From Acidobacteriota bacterium (lineage in GTDB: Bacteria > Acidobacteriota > Polarisedimenticolia > JBFMGF01): DNA of 53,979 nt. This document shows, one piece after another, positions 28,774 to 37,098 of the stretch (its first letter is position 1; every line of letters begins with the position of its first letter). The notes under the pieces are model-generated. The model was not told the origin of the DNA and made no database searches. It saw nothing but the letters and a program-made list of their open reading frames with translations. Made by a program: the position numbers and the translations under genes. The stretch spans positions 1 to 53,979 of the forward strand of contig JBFMGF010000100.1 in NCBI GenBank assembly GCA_040752675.1, given 5' to 3'.

Positions 28774-30756
28774 CTATTCCCTCCTGAAAAGAATGTTCCA
28801 GTTCCCAATCAACCAGCTTGAGGCAATCGTTAGACCGGCAAACGCGATCGATAGCATGGAAACGGGATTAGCGCTGGGTTCCAGACTTGTGATGACGTAC
28901 CTCAAGAACAGGAGCCAGGTAATCCCGAAGAGCCAAAAGAACGTGATGATGTAGGAAACAAGTAGTTTCCCTCTTGCGTTTTGAGCAACACCCGGAAAGA
29001 AGATTGAAGAGATAAGCAGGTTCTTTCTCTTCCTGTTTTCATAGATCTCGATCTCCATCATCTTCCTGGCTTTGGCTTCCGGCTCGAGTCCGTCCATCTT
29101 GACGAAGAGATGAAGGCATTGCGTGCAGTGCGTGGAGCTATCGCTGTAAATCCTGCATTTTTGGCAGAATGGTTTGCCGCAGCGGACGCAGGAAGTCACC
29201 CATGGTTTCTCTGCGAATGATAAGATCATGAAAAGAAAAAGAGATGCTGCCGAGAGAGCGGAAAGCATGTTGAGAAACAGGAATGCTGGGTTCTTTCCCT
29301 TTTCAGGATCCCGGAAGCCATCCTGGAGGATCTTACCGTTCCCGAGCGCTCTCTTCCATATCCCAGGGACTCTGATCATGGCATCTATTACTTCCGCGCC
29401 GTGGTTGGTCGATCTCCTGCTGGCCATCAAGGAGGACACTTCTGCGCTATCAAGGGCTTTTGCCCTGGCGATGCTTTCCTCAGCCTCCTTGAAATGGAAA
29501 AGTTCCGACTGCGCCAGACTCATGTTGTAATAGGCCAGAATGAAGTCTGGTTTCTTTCCGATTGCCTTCCGATAATTTGCAATGGCCTCAGGATACTGTT
29601 CAAACAGGAAGAAGATGTTGCCTATGTTGTTGTAAGCACCAAATAAATCGGGATTGATTTGCAGGCATTCCATGTAATGGTCGTAGGCTTCTCGGTAATA
29701 GCCTCCCTTCTTGTAGTGATCAGCAATCAGGAAATGGAAGGTCGGGTCGCCGGTGTGATTCTTGATCTGCTCGCTCAGGCCAATGATGATCTGTGGATCG
29801 TAATTTCCGGAAATGGAATCAACGATCACCCGGTTCTCTTCATTAGTAGCAGCATCAAAAAGTGAACGCGTGATCTTTAATCCGGGAATGGCAAAAAAAA
29901 GGAAGAAAAACAGCAAGATGCACACGATCCGCTCTTTATTTTTCATGTACCGGAACATGATCAAGGGCCAGTAGATGATGAAGAAAATGCCTCCCAGAAT
30001 GCTAAGGAAGGGAGCAAGAAGAACGGCCCATCCTGCTGCTATTACAGTAGATTCTGTCATGCGACCTGTGAGATGCTCATAGATCTCGTGTCTCAACAGC
30101 TTATTGTATTTAAGTAACATGGAGATGGAAAAGAATGCGAAGAAGAAAGAAAGAGACAAGATAATCAGCAGGAGAAAGTATGCCAGGATGATGATCCTTA
30201 CCCAGAAATTCTCAAAATGGATAAAGAGACCCTTGATGAATTCTCCCAGCAACTTCATCATCCCCGACCCGTTCTTCCAGTGCGTCCTTGCAAGTTCGAA
30301 TCTTGCCTGGGGAAACGAGGAATCAAAATATTTCGCAAGCTCGAAGCTATTCCTTGCTTTTTCAAAATTACCTTCCTTGAAATAATTACTTCCCTCAAAA
30401 TTCAGAGCACGTGCTATCAAAGGAATCTTCTGTATCCCCTCCTGCTGACAGAAGGATTTCAGAAGGTCCATTTGTTTTTCTGCATCCTCCATGCGGTTTG
30501 CCAGAAGGAAGGCCTTTCTCTTGAACCAGAAGAAGTTGATCCTGTTCTCAAAGTTCTCAAAATCGAAGCTCTTGAGTCCAGCCGACATCTCGAGATGTCC
30601 TGCGGAGGAGATATCAGTGGTCATGCCAGGATCGGAGGTGATGGCATCTTTCTCCTGAAGAGAAGCGGAAAGAAGGAGGGTAAGAGAAAATACTGGAATG
30701 GCTGTAGAAAGAACGAGTAGGATCTTAAGGAAGTCTTTCCAGTTGTGAAAGGTCAT
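28774..30756 (-). CDS. Multi-pass membrane protein with TPR repeats and zinc ribbon
   Basis: The 660-residue protein has an N-terminal hydrophobic helix (about 11-31), a first TPR-like helical region, and a group of four or so membrane helices between about 170 and 310. A second TPR region follows (HFLIADHYKKGGYYREAYDHYM and NNIGNIFFLFEQYPEAIANYRKAIGKKP). Further on are one membrane helix, a cytosolic zinc ribbon (CVRCGKPFCQKC ... CTQC) and two C-terminal helices. TPRs suggest a scaffold for a protein complex. It is in tight order with the DUF4388 gene downstream and DUF1844 upstream, so the three may form one unit. I do not recognise a named family for the whole protein. Confidence 0.75.
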   Translation of the reverse strand: MTFHNWKDFLKILLVLSTAIPVFSLTLLLSASLQEKDAITSDPGMTTDISSAGHLEMSAGLKSFDFENFENRINFFWFKRKAFLLANRMEDAEKQMDLLKSFCQQEGIQKIPLIARALNFEGSNYFKEGNFEKARNSFELAKYFDSSFPQARFELARTHWKNGSGMMKLLGEFIKGLFIHFENFWVRIIILAYFLLLIILSLSFFFAFFSISMLLKYNKLLRHEIYEHLTGRMTESTVIAAGWAVLLAPFLSILGGIFFIIYWPLIMFRYMKNKERIVCILLFFFLFFAIPGLKITRSLFDAATNEENRVIVDSISGNYDPQIIIGLSEQIKNHTGDPTFHFLIADHYKKGGYYREAYDHYMECLQINPDLFGAYNNIGNIFFLFEQYPEAIANYRKAIGKKPDFILAYYNMSLAQSELFHFKEAEESIARAKALDSAEVSSLMASRRSTNHGAEVIDAMIRVPGIWKRALGNGKILQDGFRDPEKGKNPAFLFLNMLSALSAASLFLFMILSFAEKPWVTSCVRCGKPFCQKCRIYSDSSTHCTQCLHLFVKMDGLEPEAKARKMMEIEIYENRKRKNLLISSIFFPGVAQNARGKLLVSYIITFFWLFGITWLLFLRYVITSLEPSANPVSMLSIAFAGLTIASSWLIGNWNILFRRE

Positions 30757-30795
30757 AGAGCCTTAAGATAAGGATGAGATTTCATCAGCCAAGGT

Positions 30796-31101
30796 TCAAT
30801 TCTTTACTTCTTTCGATTTCGTCACGTATCTTATCCGCAGGTCATAGAGGATATTCTCGATCAATTCGCTCTCGGAAGCACTGAGATTTCCTTTCGATTT
30901 CTCTTTGAGCATGCAGAGGATGTCGATAGCCTGCTTGGCAGCCTCGAGATCCAGCTTACTCTCACCGGTGATAGGATTCTGAGCCTCTCCGAGCGAAACA
31001 AGAGCCTGAGCGCTCATGGAGAGAACGAAGGAGGAGAAGTCAATCGTGGAAGTTTCTTTCCACTTTTGCTTGTCGTCCGATGGGCTTCCGTTGCCGCTCA
31101 T
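30796..31101 (-). CDS. DUF1844 family protein
   Basis: This 101-residue protein matches DUF1844: TIDFSSFVLSMSAQALVSLGE, then LDLEAAKQAIDILCMLKEKSKGNLSASESELIENILYDLRIRYV. The family is helical, cytosolic, of unknown function, and frequent in Acidobacteriota, Deltaproteobacteria and planctomycetes. The start was set at the ATG at 31101, which has an AGGGGTG ribosome site; an upstream GTG at 31110 would only add three residues. It faces away from mazG with a shared 139-base intergenic region. Confidence 0.85.
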   Translation of the reverse strand: MSGNGSPSDDKQKWKETSTIDFSSFVLSMSAQALVSLGEAQNPITGESKLDLEAAKQAIDILCMLKEKSKGNLSASESELIENILYDLRIRYVTKSKEVKN

Positions 31102-31189
31102 GATGGTCACCCCTTTTTATTGTCATTGTGAAATTTAACACCCCTTCATCCTAAATGCAATATAAATGAATGGCTTGATTAAACTGATG

Positions 31190-31218
31190 TTGAAAGCACC
31201 ACTACGATTGTTTAGAAT
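31190..31218 (+). promoter_or_regulatory. Sigma-70 promoter of mazG
   Basis: TTGAAA (31190-31195) and TAGAAT (31213-31218) are separated by 17 bases, with transcription predicted near 31225, 16 bases before the mazG ATG. A weaker divergent pair for the DUF1844 gene lies in the same gap (TTGCAT and TTAAAT with 16 bases between). Confidence 0.6.
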
Positions 31219-31240
31219 GTAACGGAAATTCAATGAGAAG

Positions 31241-32023
31241 ATGATGAGAAAGGCGGATTTTCAGGAGCTCGTCCACATTATGGAACGATTGCGTGAACCT
31301 GGAGGTTGTCCATGGGACCGGGAACAGACGCTGGAGACGCTGAAGGATTTTCTCATAGAAGAAGCCTATGAGGTGCTGGAAGCGATCAACAACAGGGATC
31401 TCGCTCATCTCAAGGAGGAACTCGGTGACCTCCTCTACCAGATTCTGTTCATTTCGAGAATCGCCGAGGAGGAGAATCAGTTTGATATACATGATGTCGT
31501 ATCAGGAATCGCCGATAAAATGAAGAGAAGGCATCCCCACGTTTTTGGAACGGAGGATCTCAGAACAGCGGAACATGTTCTCGAGAGATGGGAAGAGATC
31601 AAGATGGAGGAGAAGAATGGGCATGTAAACTCTTCGACGCTGGCCGGGATTCCAGCTGCCCTGCCCGCCCTTCAGAAAGCGAAGAGGATTTCCGAGAAGG
31701 TCGCTCGCGTCGGCTTCGACTGGGAGACTGTCACAGATATAATGGAGAAACTGAACGAAGAGGTATCTGAGCTATCCGATTCAATCCAACATGAAGATTT
31801 TTCACGATCAGAAGAGGAGATTGGAGATCTTCTCTTCGTCATCGTCAATGTGGGAAGGAGGCTCGGTATAGATCCGGAAGTGGCCCTCCAGCGCTCTAAC
31901 ATGAAATTCATCAAAAGGTTCGAGTACGTGGAGAAAGAGCTTAAATCGAGAGGGAAGAAACCTTCCAGTAGCACTCTGGAAGAAATGGAATATCTATGGA
32001 AGGAGGCCAAGAAGTATGATTAG
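31241..32023 (+). CDS. mazG: Nucleoside triphosphate pyrophosphohydrolase MazG
   Basis: This 260-residue protein has two MazG domains. The first starts with LREPGGCPWDREQT and has the magnesium-binding EEAYEVLEAI and EELGDLLYQILF. The second has EEVSELSDSI and EEEIGDLLFVIVNVGRRLGID. It hydrolyses NTPs to NMPs and pyrophosphate and helps remove damaged nucleotides or moderate stress signalling. An ATG at 31244 directly follows the first and either could be used. Its stop codon overlaps the accA stop tail-to-tail (TTAG at 32020-32023), leaving no room for a conventional terminator. Confidence 0.95.
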   Translation: MMRKADFQELVHIMERLREPGGCPWDREQTLETLKDFLIEEAYEVLEAINNRDLAHLKEELGDLLYQILFISRIAEEENQFDIHDVVSGIADKMKRRHPHVFGTEDLRTAEHVLERWEEIKMEEKNGHVNSSTLAGIPAALPALQKAKRISEKVARVGFDWETVTDIMEKLNEEVSELSDSIQHEDFSRSEEEIGDLLFVIVNVGRRLGIDPEVALQRSNMKFIKRFEYVEKELKSRGKKPSSSTLEEMEYLWKEAKKYD

Positions 32024-32979
32024 AGGAAACTTCCCCACTCGGAGATCTTCCCCATCCTTCTGAATTTTTCGTAACGCTTTCTGATTCTTTCCTCTGGATC
32101 CATATCAATAAGTTCTCTCAGCTGCCTGATGAAATACTGGTCCAGGGTATCTGCCATTCTCCTGAGATCGCTGTGTGCCCCGCCGGGCCCTTCCGGTATG
32201 ATCTCATCGATGACACCGAGCTCCCTGAGGTCCTGAGATGTTATCTTCATGCTCTTCGCAGCGACTTTTGCCTTCGTCTGATCACGGTATAGGATAGCAG
32301 CACACCCTTCCGGGCTGATGACCGAGTATATGGCAAACTCAAGCATATTGATAACGTCTCCCACGCCAAGGGCAAGCGCTCCGCCGCTTCCCCCTTCCCC
32401 TGTCACGGTTATGATTAACGGGACCTTCAGCCTTGCCATTTCCCTAAGGTTGTATGCGATGGCTTCCGCTTGCCCTCTCTCTTCGGCGCCGATCCCGGGA
32501 TAGGCACCAGGAGTATCGATAAAGGTGAATATAGGTCTTCCAAACTTCTCCGCGATCTTCATGATCCGGATTGCCTTACGGTAACCCTCTGGTTTGGGCA
32601 TTCCGAAATTCCTGAAGATCTTCTCTTTTGTGTCCCGGCCCTTCTGATGCCCAACCACGGCTACTGGGATGCCTCTATAGAAAGCAAGTCCTCCAACAAT
32701 CGCCGGGTCATCGGCAAATTTCCTATCGCCGTGGATCTCCACGAAATCCACGAAGAGATGGCCGATGTAATCGCGAGTGTAAGGTCTTCGGGGATGCCTT
32801 GCAACAAGCGTCTTCTGCCAGGGAGTAAGGTTGGAGTAAATCTCCGCTCTCACAACGTCGAGCTTCTTCCTGAGTCTTTGAAGTTCTCTCTCTTTGGCTT
32901 CATCACCGGTGAAGCCGGAGAGTTCCTCGATCCGTTTCTCCAGTTCTAAGATCGGTTGCTCAAAGTTTTCTTCTTCCAT
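32020..32979 (-). CDS. accA: Acetyl-CoA carboxylase carboxyltransferase subunit alpha
   Basis: The 319-residue protein matches AccA: a helical N-terminus (PILELEKRIEELSG), then LTPWQKTLVARHPRRPYTRDYI and HGDRKFADDPAIVGG, followed by FIDTPGAYPGIGAEERGQAE and GEGGSGGALALGVGD. It forms the carboxyltransferase with AccD to make malonyl-CoA for fatty-acid synthesis; accD and accBC are not in the window. The start at 32979 (MEEENFEQ) begins where homology does. An upstream frame to 33063 would overlap the CCA-enzyme gene by 50 bases. No strong ribosome site is visible before it. Confidence 0.95.
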   Translation of the reverse strand: MEEENFEQPILELEKRIEELSGFTGDEAKERELQRLRKKLDVVRAEIYSNLTPWQKTLVARHPRRPYTRDYIGHLFVDFVEIHGDRKFADDPAIVGGLAFYRGIPVAVVGHQKGRDTKEKIFRNFGMPKPEGYRKAIRIMKIAEKFGRPIFTFIDTPGAYPGIGAEERGQAEAIAYNLREMARLKVPLIITVTGEGGSGGALALGVGDVINMLEFAIYSVISPEGCAAILYRDQTKAKVAAKSMKITSQDLRELGVIDEIIPEGPGGAHSDLRRMADTLDQYFIRQLRELIDMDPEERIRKRYEKFRRMGKISEWGSFL

Positions 32980-33013
32980 TTTTATAACATTTAAACGAAA
33001 TGGGGAGATAGTG

Positions 33014-35647
33014 TCAAGTTTTTTGTGATTTTTTAATGAGATGCTTTGCAAGAGCGAGTTCATCTCTGCGGCTCTTCACCTTGCCATCAACCTTTGCGAG
33101 GAGCACTAAATTGAAGATCCTGGAGTACTCCGGACCTGGCAAGAGCCCCAGCGCTTTCAGGTCGTTTCCATCGATCTCCAGATCAAGGTTGCGGAAATGG
33201 AGGAGGAATTTTGTAAGGCTTTTCTTTAGCTCTATTCTTTCGGTTCTGGCGATGACAAACAGGATGATCTCGAGGGGAAGATTGCGGACGGAAGAGAAGA
33301 TATCACTCGTTCTGATACTTTCTTTCTTGCGGATGGACAACATGAGCTGATGGATCCTTTCCTTGTATCCCACCAGGACCTCCCTGTGTTTGCTATTCAG
33401 GCTCAACCTCTGAGCGATCTTTATCCTTCCTTCCTCATCGATGGAATCGGCAAGGGCCATTAGATAGATCAACCAGTTTTCCGGCTTCTCTCCTCTGTAC
33501 AGGAGACGGTACCAGGAGAGAACCTCCTCGATGCGCTCCAGGAAGGCAATGAGTGACTTCGTCAGTTTGATCTCACGGGAGATGAAGTCGAGGAGGTGGA
33601 AGGAATCCATCATCCTGACTGCCTTGACCGGATGCTCATCATCGAAGAGGAGTTGAAGCTCCTTCGTGATCCTGCGGCCAGAGAGCCGTTCAAAGATTCC
33701 CTTGCGGGAGGCCACCTCGATGAGATGCTGCGTCTCTTTGGCAAGCTCGAAGCCTAGTCTTGTGGCAAATCGTATGGCTCTGTAAGCCCGGGTCGGATCC
33801 TCGATGAAGCTAAGGCTATGGATGACCCGAATCATCCCTTCCCGCAGGTCTCTCCTCCCTCCGAAGTAATCGACTAGCATCCCGTACTCTCTTCTGTTGA
33901 TCTTGATGGCCAGAGCGTTAATCGTGAAGTCTCTGCGATAGAGATCCTGCCGGATCATCCCTCTCTCGATGGTGGGAAGCGCAGCCGGATACTCGTAGTA
34001 TTCCGTCCTTGCAGAGGCGATATCGATCTTGAGATGATTGTCGATGATGACAACGGCCGTCTGGAATTTGGCCGTCGCCCTGGCTCTACCCTTCAAGGCC
34101 TTTGCAAGCTGTCTTGCGTATTTTATGCCGTTTCCCTCGACTACCAGATCGATGTCGATATTCTCCTCGTCCAGTATCAGGTCTCTCACTATCCCGCCGA
34201 CGAGGTATACATCAAGAGCGCTCTTATCGGCCGTTTCTCCAGCTACTTTAAGGATGCGGGAGACTTTTTTGGGAAGTCTCTTATCCATCATTGGTCTGAG
34301 GTCTTCCGTGAAGACTCCTCCCTCGCCTCGGGAGGGAAGTTTCCCTTTCTTCACCTGTTCCTCATAAAGGTTCCTGAAGAGAGCCATCCTCGTAATTATC
34401 CCGCGGACATCGTCGGGGCTTTTCCCGATGAGAACGAAACGGAGATTCTTCTCTATCATTACCTTCTGGACTTCCGAGAGATCCGCCTCTTCGGGAAGTA
34501 TCTCGAGCGTGTCGAGCATGATTTCCCTGACAGTCGTCTTTCCCATTCCATGATAGATCGCTGTATCAATCATCTGTCTGGTGACGGCTCCCACGACTCT
34601 CCCCTTCTCGGTCAACGGAAAGGCATTGACCCTAGACCGATTCATAAACTCCAGGGCTTTCTCGATAGCGATGCTGGATGGAGCGCTGAAGACAACCTTC
34701 GACATAATGTCCCCGGCACGTATGGCTGGAGAAAGAAGTCTTTCGATTACTCCCAGGAGTCTATCTCTCGCCTCAACGAGCGTCATGTCCTTGATAGTCG
34801 CCGATGATGCAGAAGCATGACCGCCACCACCGAAAGCCTCTGCTACCTTGCCTGCGTTAAGCGATGGGATCTTGCTCCTGCCGATCAGGAAGATTCGATC
34901 TTCCATCTCAATTAGGGTATAGAAGTGTACGATGTTCTCTGAAGCGCAGTACTGGTGGACTACAAGGGCGGCATCGGGGATGTACCTCTCTTTTCGCACC
35001 ATGGAGATCGTGACATCTTCGCCTTTGATGTGGAAGGTTCTGGAAGAGGTGATGAGGTCGTTGTAGAGGATGATCTGCTCTGAACTCAAACCTCTCTTGA
35101 GCGCAGATGAGACAACCCTCAGATCGGCACCGCATCCAAGAAGAAAGCCTACCGCCGTGAGGTCCTCAGGCGTCGTTGTCGGAAAGAGGAGAAAACCGGT
35201 ATCCTCGTAAATTCCTATCGCCATCAAGGTCGCTTCCTTCGGCTCTATAGGGATCTTCTTATCTCTCAACATCTTCGTCACGATGGTGGTTGTCGAACCA
35301 ACGGGAAGAATATGCTTCATGCCACGCTTATCCGCCAGGCCTGCATCTGGATGATGATCGATGAATTCTAAGTCCAGATTGTGTTTATGTCTGATGAAAT
35401 CGGTCAGGCTACCTAGACGTTCTATGTTTTGAGTATCGACCAGGATGACTTTCCTGACACTGGAAGGATCAAGGAGTTTCAACTTCATTTCCTGAAGGTG
35501 GAAATAGCCGCTCTTCAGAAAATCCCTTACGGCCGGCTCTTTGGAGCCTGGGAAGACGATCTCCGCCTCAGGGTATATCTTCCTGACGCCGATCATGGCG
35601 CCGATGCAATCAAAATCGGCATTAAGATGTGTCGTTATGATTATCAT
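33014..35647 (-). CDS. DHH phosphoesterase - CBS - tRNA nucleotidyltransferase fusion
   Basis: This 877-residue protein has three parts. Residues 1-300 form a DHH/DHHA1 phosphoesterase (THLNADFDCIGAM, VILVDTQ, FIDHHPDAG, FGGGGHASASS). Residues 310-440 hold a pair of CBS domains. The remainder is a class II nucleotidyltransferase with VYLVGGIVRDLILDEENIDIDLV, YRRDFTINALAI and EDPTRAYRAIRFATRLGFELA. Such fusions act as A-adding or CCA-adding enzymes in Geobacter-like and deep-branching bacteria. The DHH part may degrade RNA fragments or c-di-AMP-type substrates. CBS domains suggest regulation by adenine nucleotides. The gene follows xerD by six bases. Confidence 0.93.
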   Translation of the reverse strand: MIIITTHLNADFDCIGAMIGVRKIYPEAEIVFPGSKEPAVRDFLKSGYFHLQEMKLKLLDPSSVRKVILVDTQNIERLGSLTDFIRHKHNLDLEFIDHHPDAGLADKRGMKHILPVGSTTTIVTKMLRDKKIPIEPKEATLMAIGIYEDTGFLLFPTTTPEDLTAVGFLLGCGADLRVVSSALKRGLSSEQIILYNDLITSSRTFHIKGEDVTISMVRKERYIPDAALVVHQYCASENIVHFYTLIEMEDRIFLIGRSKIPSLNAGKVAEAFGGGGHASASSATIKDMTLVEARDRLLGVIERLLSPAIRAGDIMSKVVFSAPSSIAIEKALEFMNRSRVNAFPLTEKGRVVGAVTRQMIDTAIYHGMGKTTVREIMLDTLEILPEEADLSEVQKVMIEKNLRFVLIGKSPDDVRGIITRMALFRNLYEEQVKKGKLPSRGEGGVFTEDLRPMMDKRLPKKVSRILKVAGETADKSALDVYLVGGIVRDLILDEENIDIDLVVEGNGIKYARQLAKALKGRARATAKFQTAVVIIDNHLKIDIASARTEYYEYPAALPTIERGMIRQDLYRRDFTINALAIKINRREYGMLVDYFGGRRDLREGMIRVIHSLSFIEDPTRAYRAIRFATRLGFELAKETQHLIEVASRKGIFERLSGRRITKELQLLFDDEHPVKAVRMMDSFHLLDFISREIKLTKSLIAFLERIEEVLSWYRLLYRGEKPENWLIYLMALADSIDEEGRIKIAQRLSLNSKHREVLVGYKERIHQLMLSIRKKESIRTSDIFSSVRNLPLEIILFVIARTERIELKKSLTKFLLHFRNLDLEIDGNDLKALGLLPGPEYSRIFNLVLLAKVDGKVKSRRDELALAKHLIKKSQKT

Positions 35648-35653
35648 GAGAAC

Positions 35654-36550
35654 TTAAGCCCTAGGGTGAAAATCTCTGAAAATCTTCTTGAGCCTCTCAC
35701 GGCTGATGTGCGTGTAGATTTGAGTCGTGGATATGTCCGAATGGCCAAGCATCATCTGAACGGACCTCAGATCCGCACCGTGAGCGAGGAGGTGTGTGGC
35801 AAAGGAATGTCTCACCGTATGCGGACTCAACGGTTTCGTTATCCCAGCCTGTCTCGCATATTTCTTGATGATCTTCCAGAAACCCTGCCGGGTCATCTTC
35901 CCTCCCCTGCTGTTCAGGAAGAGAAAAGGGCTTGCCCTTTTATTAAGGAAATGCCTGCGTCCCTGAGAAAGATAAATCCTTAAAATAGCGGTGCAGGTAT
36001 CCCCTATCGGCACGATCCTTTCTTTGGAGCCTTTCCCCATGCATGTGAGGAAACCGGCGTCGATCTTTACATCCTTCAACTCGAGCGAGATGATCTCACT
36101 CGCTCTCAAACCGGTGGCATATAGAGTTTCGAGCATCGCCTTATCTCTCAGTTCAGAGGGGTTTGTCATGGCCGGTGCATTCAGTAGTTTCTCGATCTCC
36201 TCATAGTTCAGAAACTCTGGAAGATGTTTCCACGTTTTGGGATTCTCGATGTTTACCGTTGGATTATCCTTAATGATCTGCTCCGAGATTAGGAATTTAT
36301 AGAATTGTCGCAGAGAAACTAGCCAGCGCGCGATGCTACGGGAGGAGAGACCCGATTCCTTCATCCTTCTCATGATTTTGAGCAGATCTTCCCGGCTCGC
36401 ATCTCCGAGGCTCCTCCGAGATTTTTTTAACTCTTCTGCAGCTTTTGCGATATCCGAAACGTAGGATGAGACTGTGTTGTGCGAGAGCCCTTTCTCGGAG
36501 ACAAGAAAATCTGCATAGATTCGAACGAAAGAGTTCTTTCCCTCACTCAT
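35654..36550 (-). CDS. xerD: Tyrosine recombinase XerD/XerC-type
   Basis: The 298-residue protein has an N-terminal SAM-like core-binding domain (FLVSEKGLSHNTVSSYVSDI) and a catalytic domain with the R-H-R-H-Y set. Arg is in LYATGLRASEI, His and Arg are in SPHTVRHSFATHLL, His is in MLGHSDISTTQ, and Tyr is in IYTHISRERL. It probably resolves chromosome dimers at dif in cooperation with a second recombinase and FtsK. It is not an integron integrase: the extra I2 segment of IntI is absent. It lies among housekeeping genes (dtd upstream, CCA enzyme downstream). XerC versus XerD cannot be decided with certainty. Confidence 0.9.
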   Translation of the reverse strand: MSEGKNSFVRIYADFLVSEKGLSHNTVSSYVSDIAKAAEELKKSRRSLGDASREDLLKIMRRMKESGLSSRSIARWLVSLRQFYKFLISEQIIKDNPTVNIENPKTWKHLPEFLNYEEIEKLLNAPAMTNPSELRDKAMLETLYATGLRASEIISLELKDVKIDAGFLTCMGKGSKERIVPIGDTCTAILRIYLSQGRRHFLNKRASPFLFLNSRGGKMTRQGFWKIIKKYARQAGITKPLSPHTVRHSFATHLLAHGADLRSVQMMLGHSDISTTQIYTHISRERLKKIFRDFHPRA

Positions 36551-36620
36551 ACTATTGCAATTCTATATGATTATCAGCTATTTATAAACGATATATTTTG
36601 TGCCATCGATGTCGGAGATT

Positions 36621-37061
36621 CTATTTAGGGTCGATAAGAAAAGTGACGGGACCATCGTTGATGAGCTCTACCTCCATCTTTTCCTGGAATCTGCCAGAGG
36701 CCACGTTGATTCCAGATTCTCTGAGTCTGTCAATGAAAATTTCATAGAGGAGCCTTGCTTTATCCGGTGGGGCGGCTCCATCGAAGCTCGGTCTGTTTCC
36801 CTTTCGCGTCTTCGCCGCCAGCGTGAATTGAGAGACGACGAGGATCTCACCATCTACCTCTTTGATAGCGAGGTTCATCTTTCCATTCTCGTCCTCGAAT
36901 ATCCGGAAGCTCGCAACCTTATCAGCGAAGTAGAGTGCATCTTTAGAAGTATCCTGCTGTTCCACGCCTATGAAGATTAGAAGCCCTTTCCCTATCCGGG
37001 CAACGCATTCCCCTGAAACCCGGACCAGAGCCGACTTAACTCTCTGCACCAGAACCTTCAT
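36621..37061 (-). CDS. dtd: D-aminoacyl-tRNA deacylase
   Basis: This 146-residue protein matches DTD: MKVLVQRVKSALVRV at the start, then GLLIFIGVEQQDT, the SQFTLAAKTRKGNRPSFDGAAPP block with the catalytic SQxT, and C-terminal NDGPVTFLID. It removes D-amino acids and glycine mischarged on tRNAs, a quality-control step in translation, in the cytosol. It is in the same direction as DUF4340 upstream (37-base gap) and xerD downstream. Confidence 0.97.
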   Translation of the reverse strand: MKVLVQRVKSALVRVSGECVARIGKGLLIFIGVEQQDTSKDALYFADKVASFRIFEDENGKMNLAIKEVDGEILVVSQFTLAAKTRKGNRPSFDGAAPPDKARLLYEIFIDRLRESGINVASGRFQEKMEVELINDGPVTFLIDPK

Positions 37062-37098
37062 AACAAACTTCTTGCCGTTCTCAGGGGATCGATGCGAA

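Noticed and set aside
32980-33063. Longer start for accA
   Set aside because: It would overlap the CCA-enzyme gene by 50 bases and adds no conserved residues.
35654-36550. xerD as the missing integron integrase
   Set aside because: It lacks the IntI-specific insert and C-terminus, and it sits 14 kb away among housekeeping genes.
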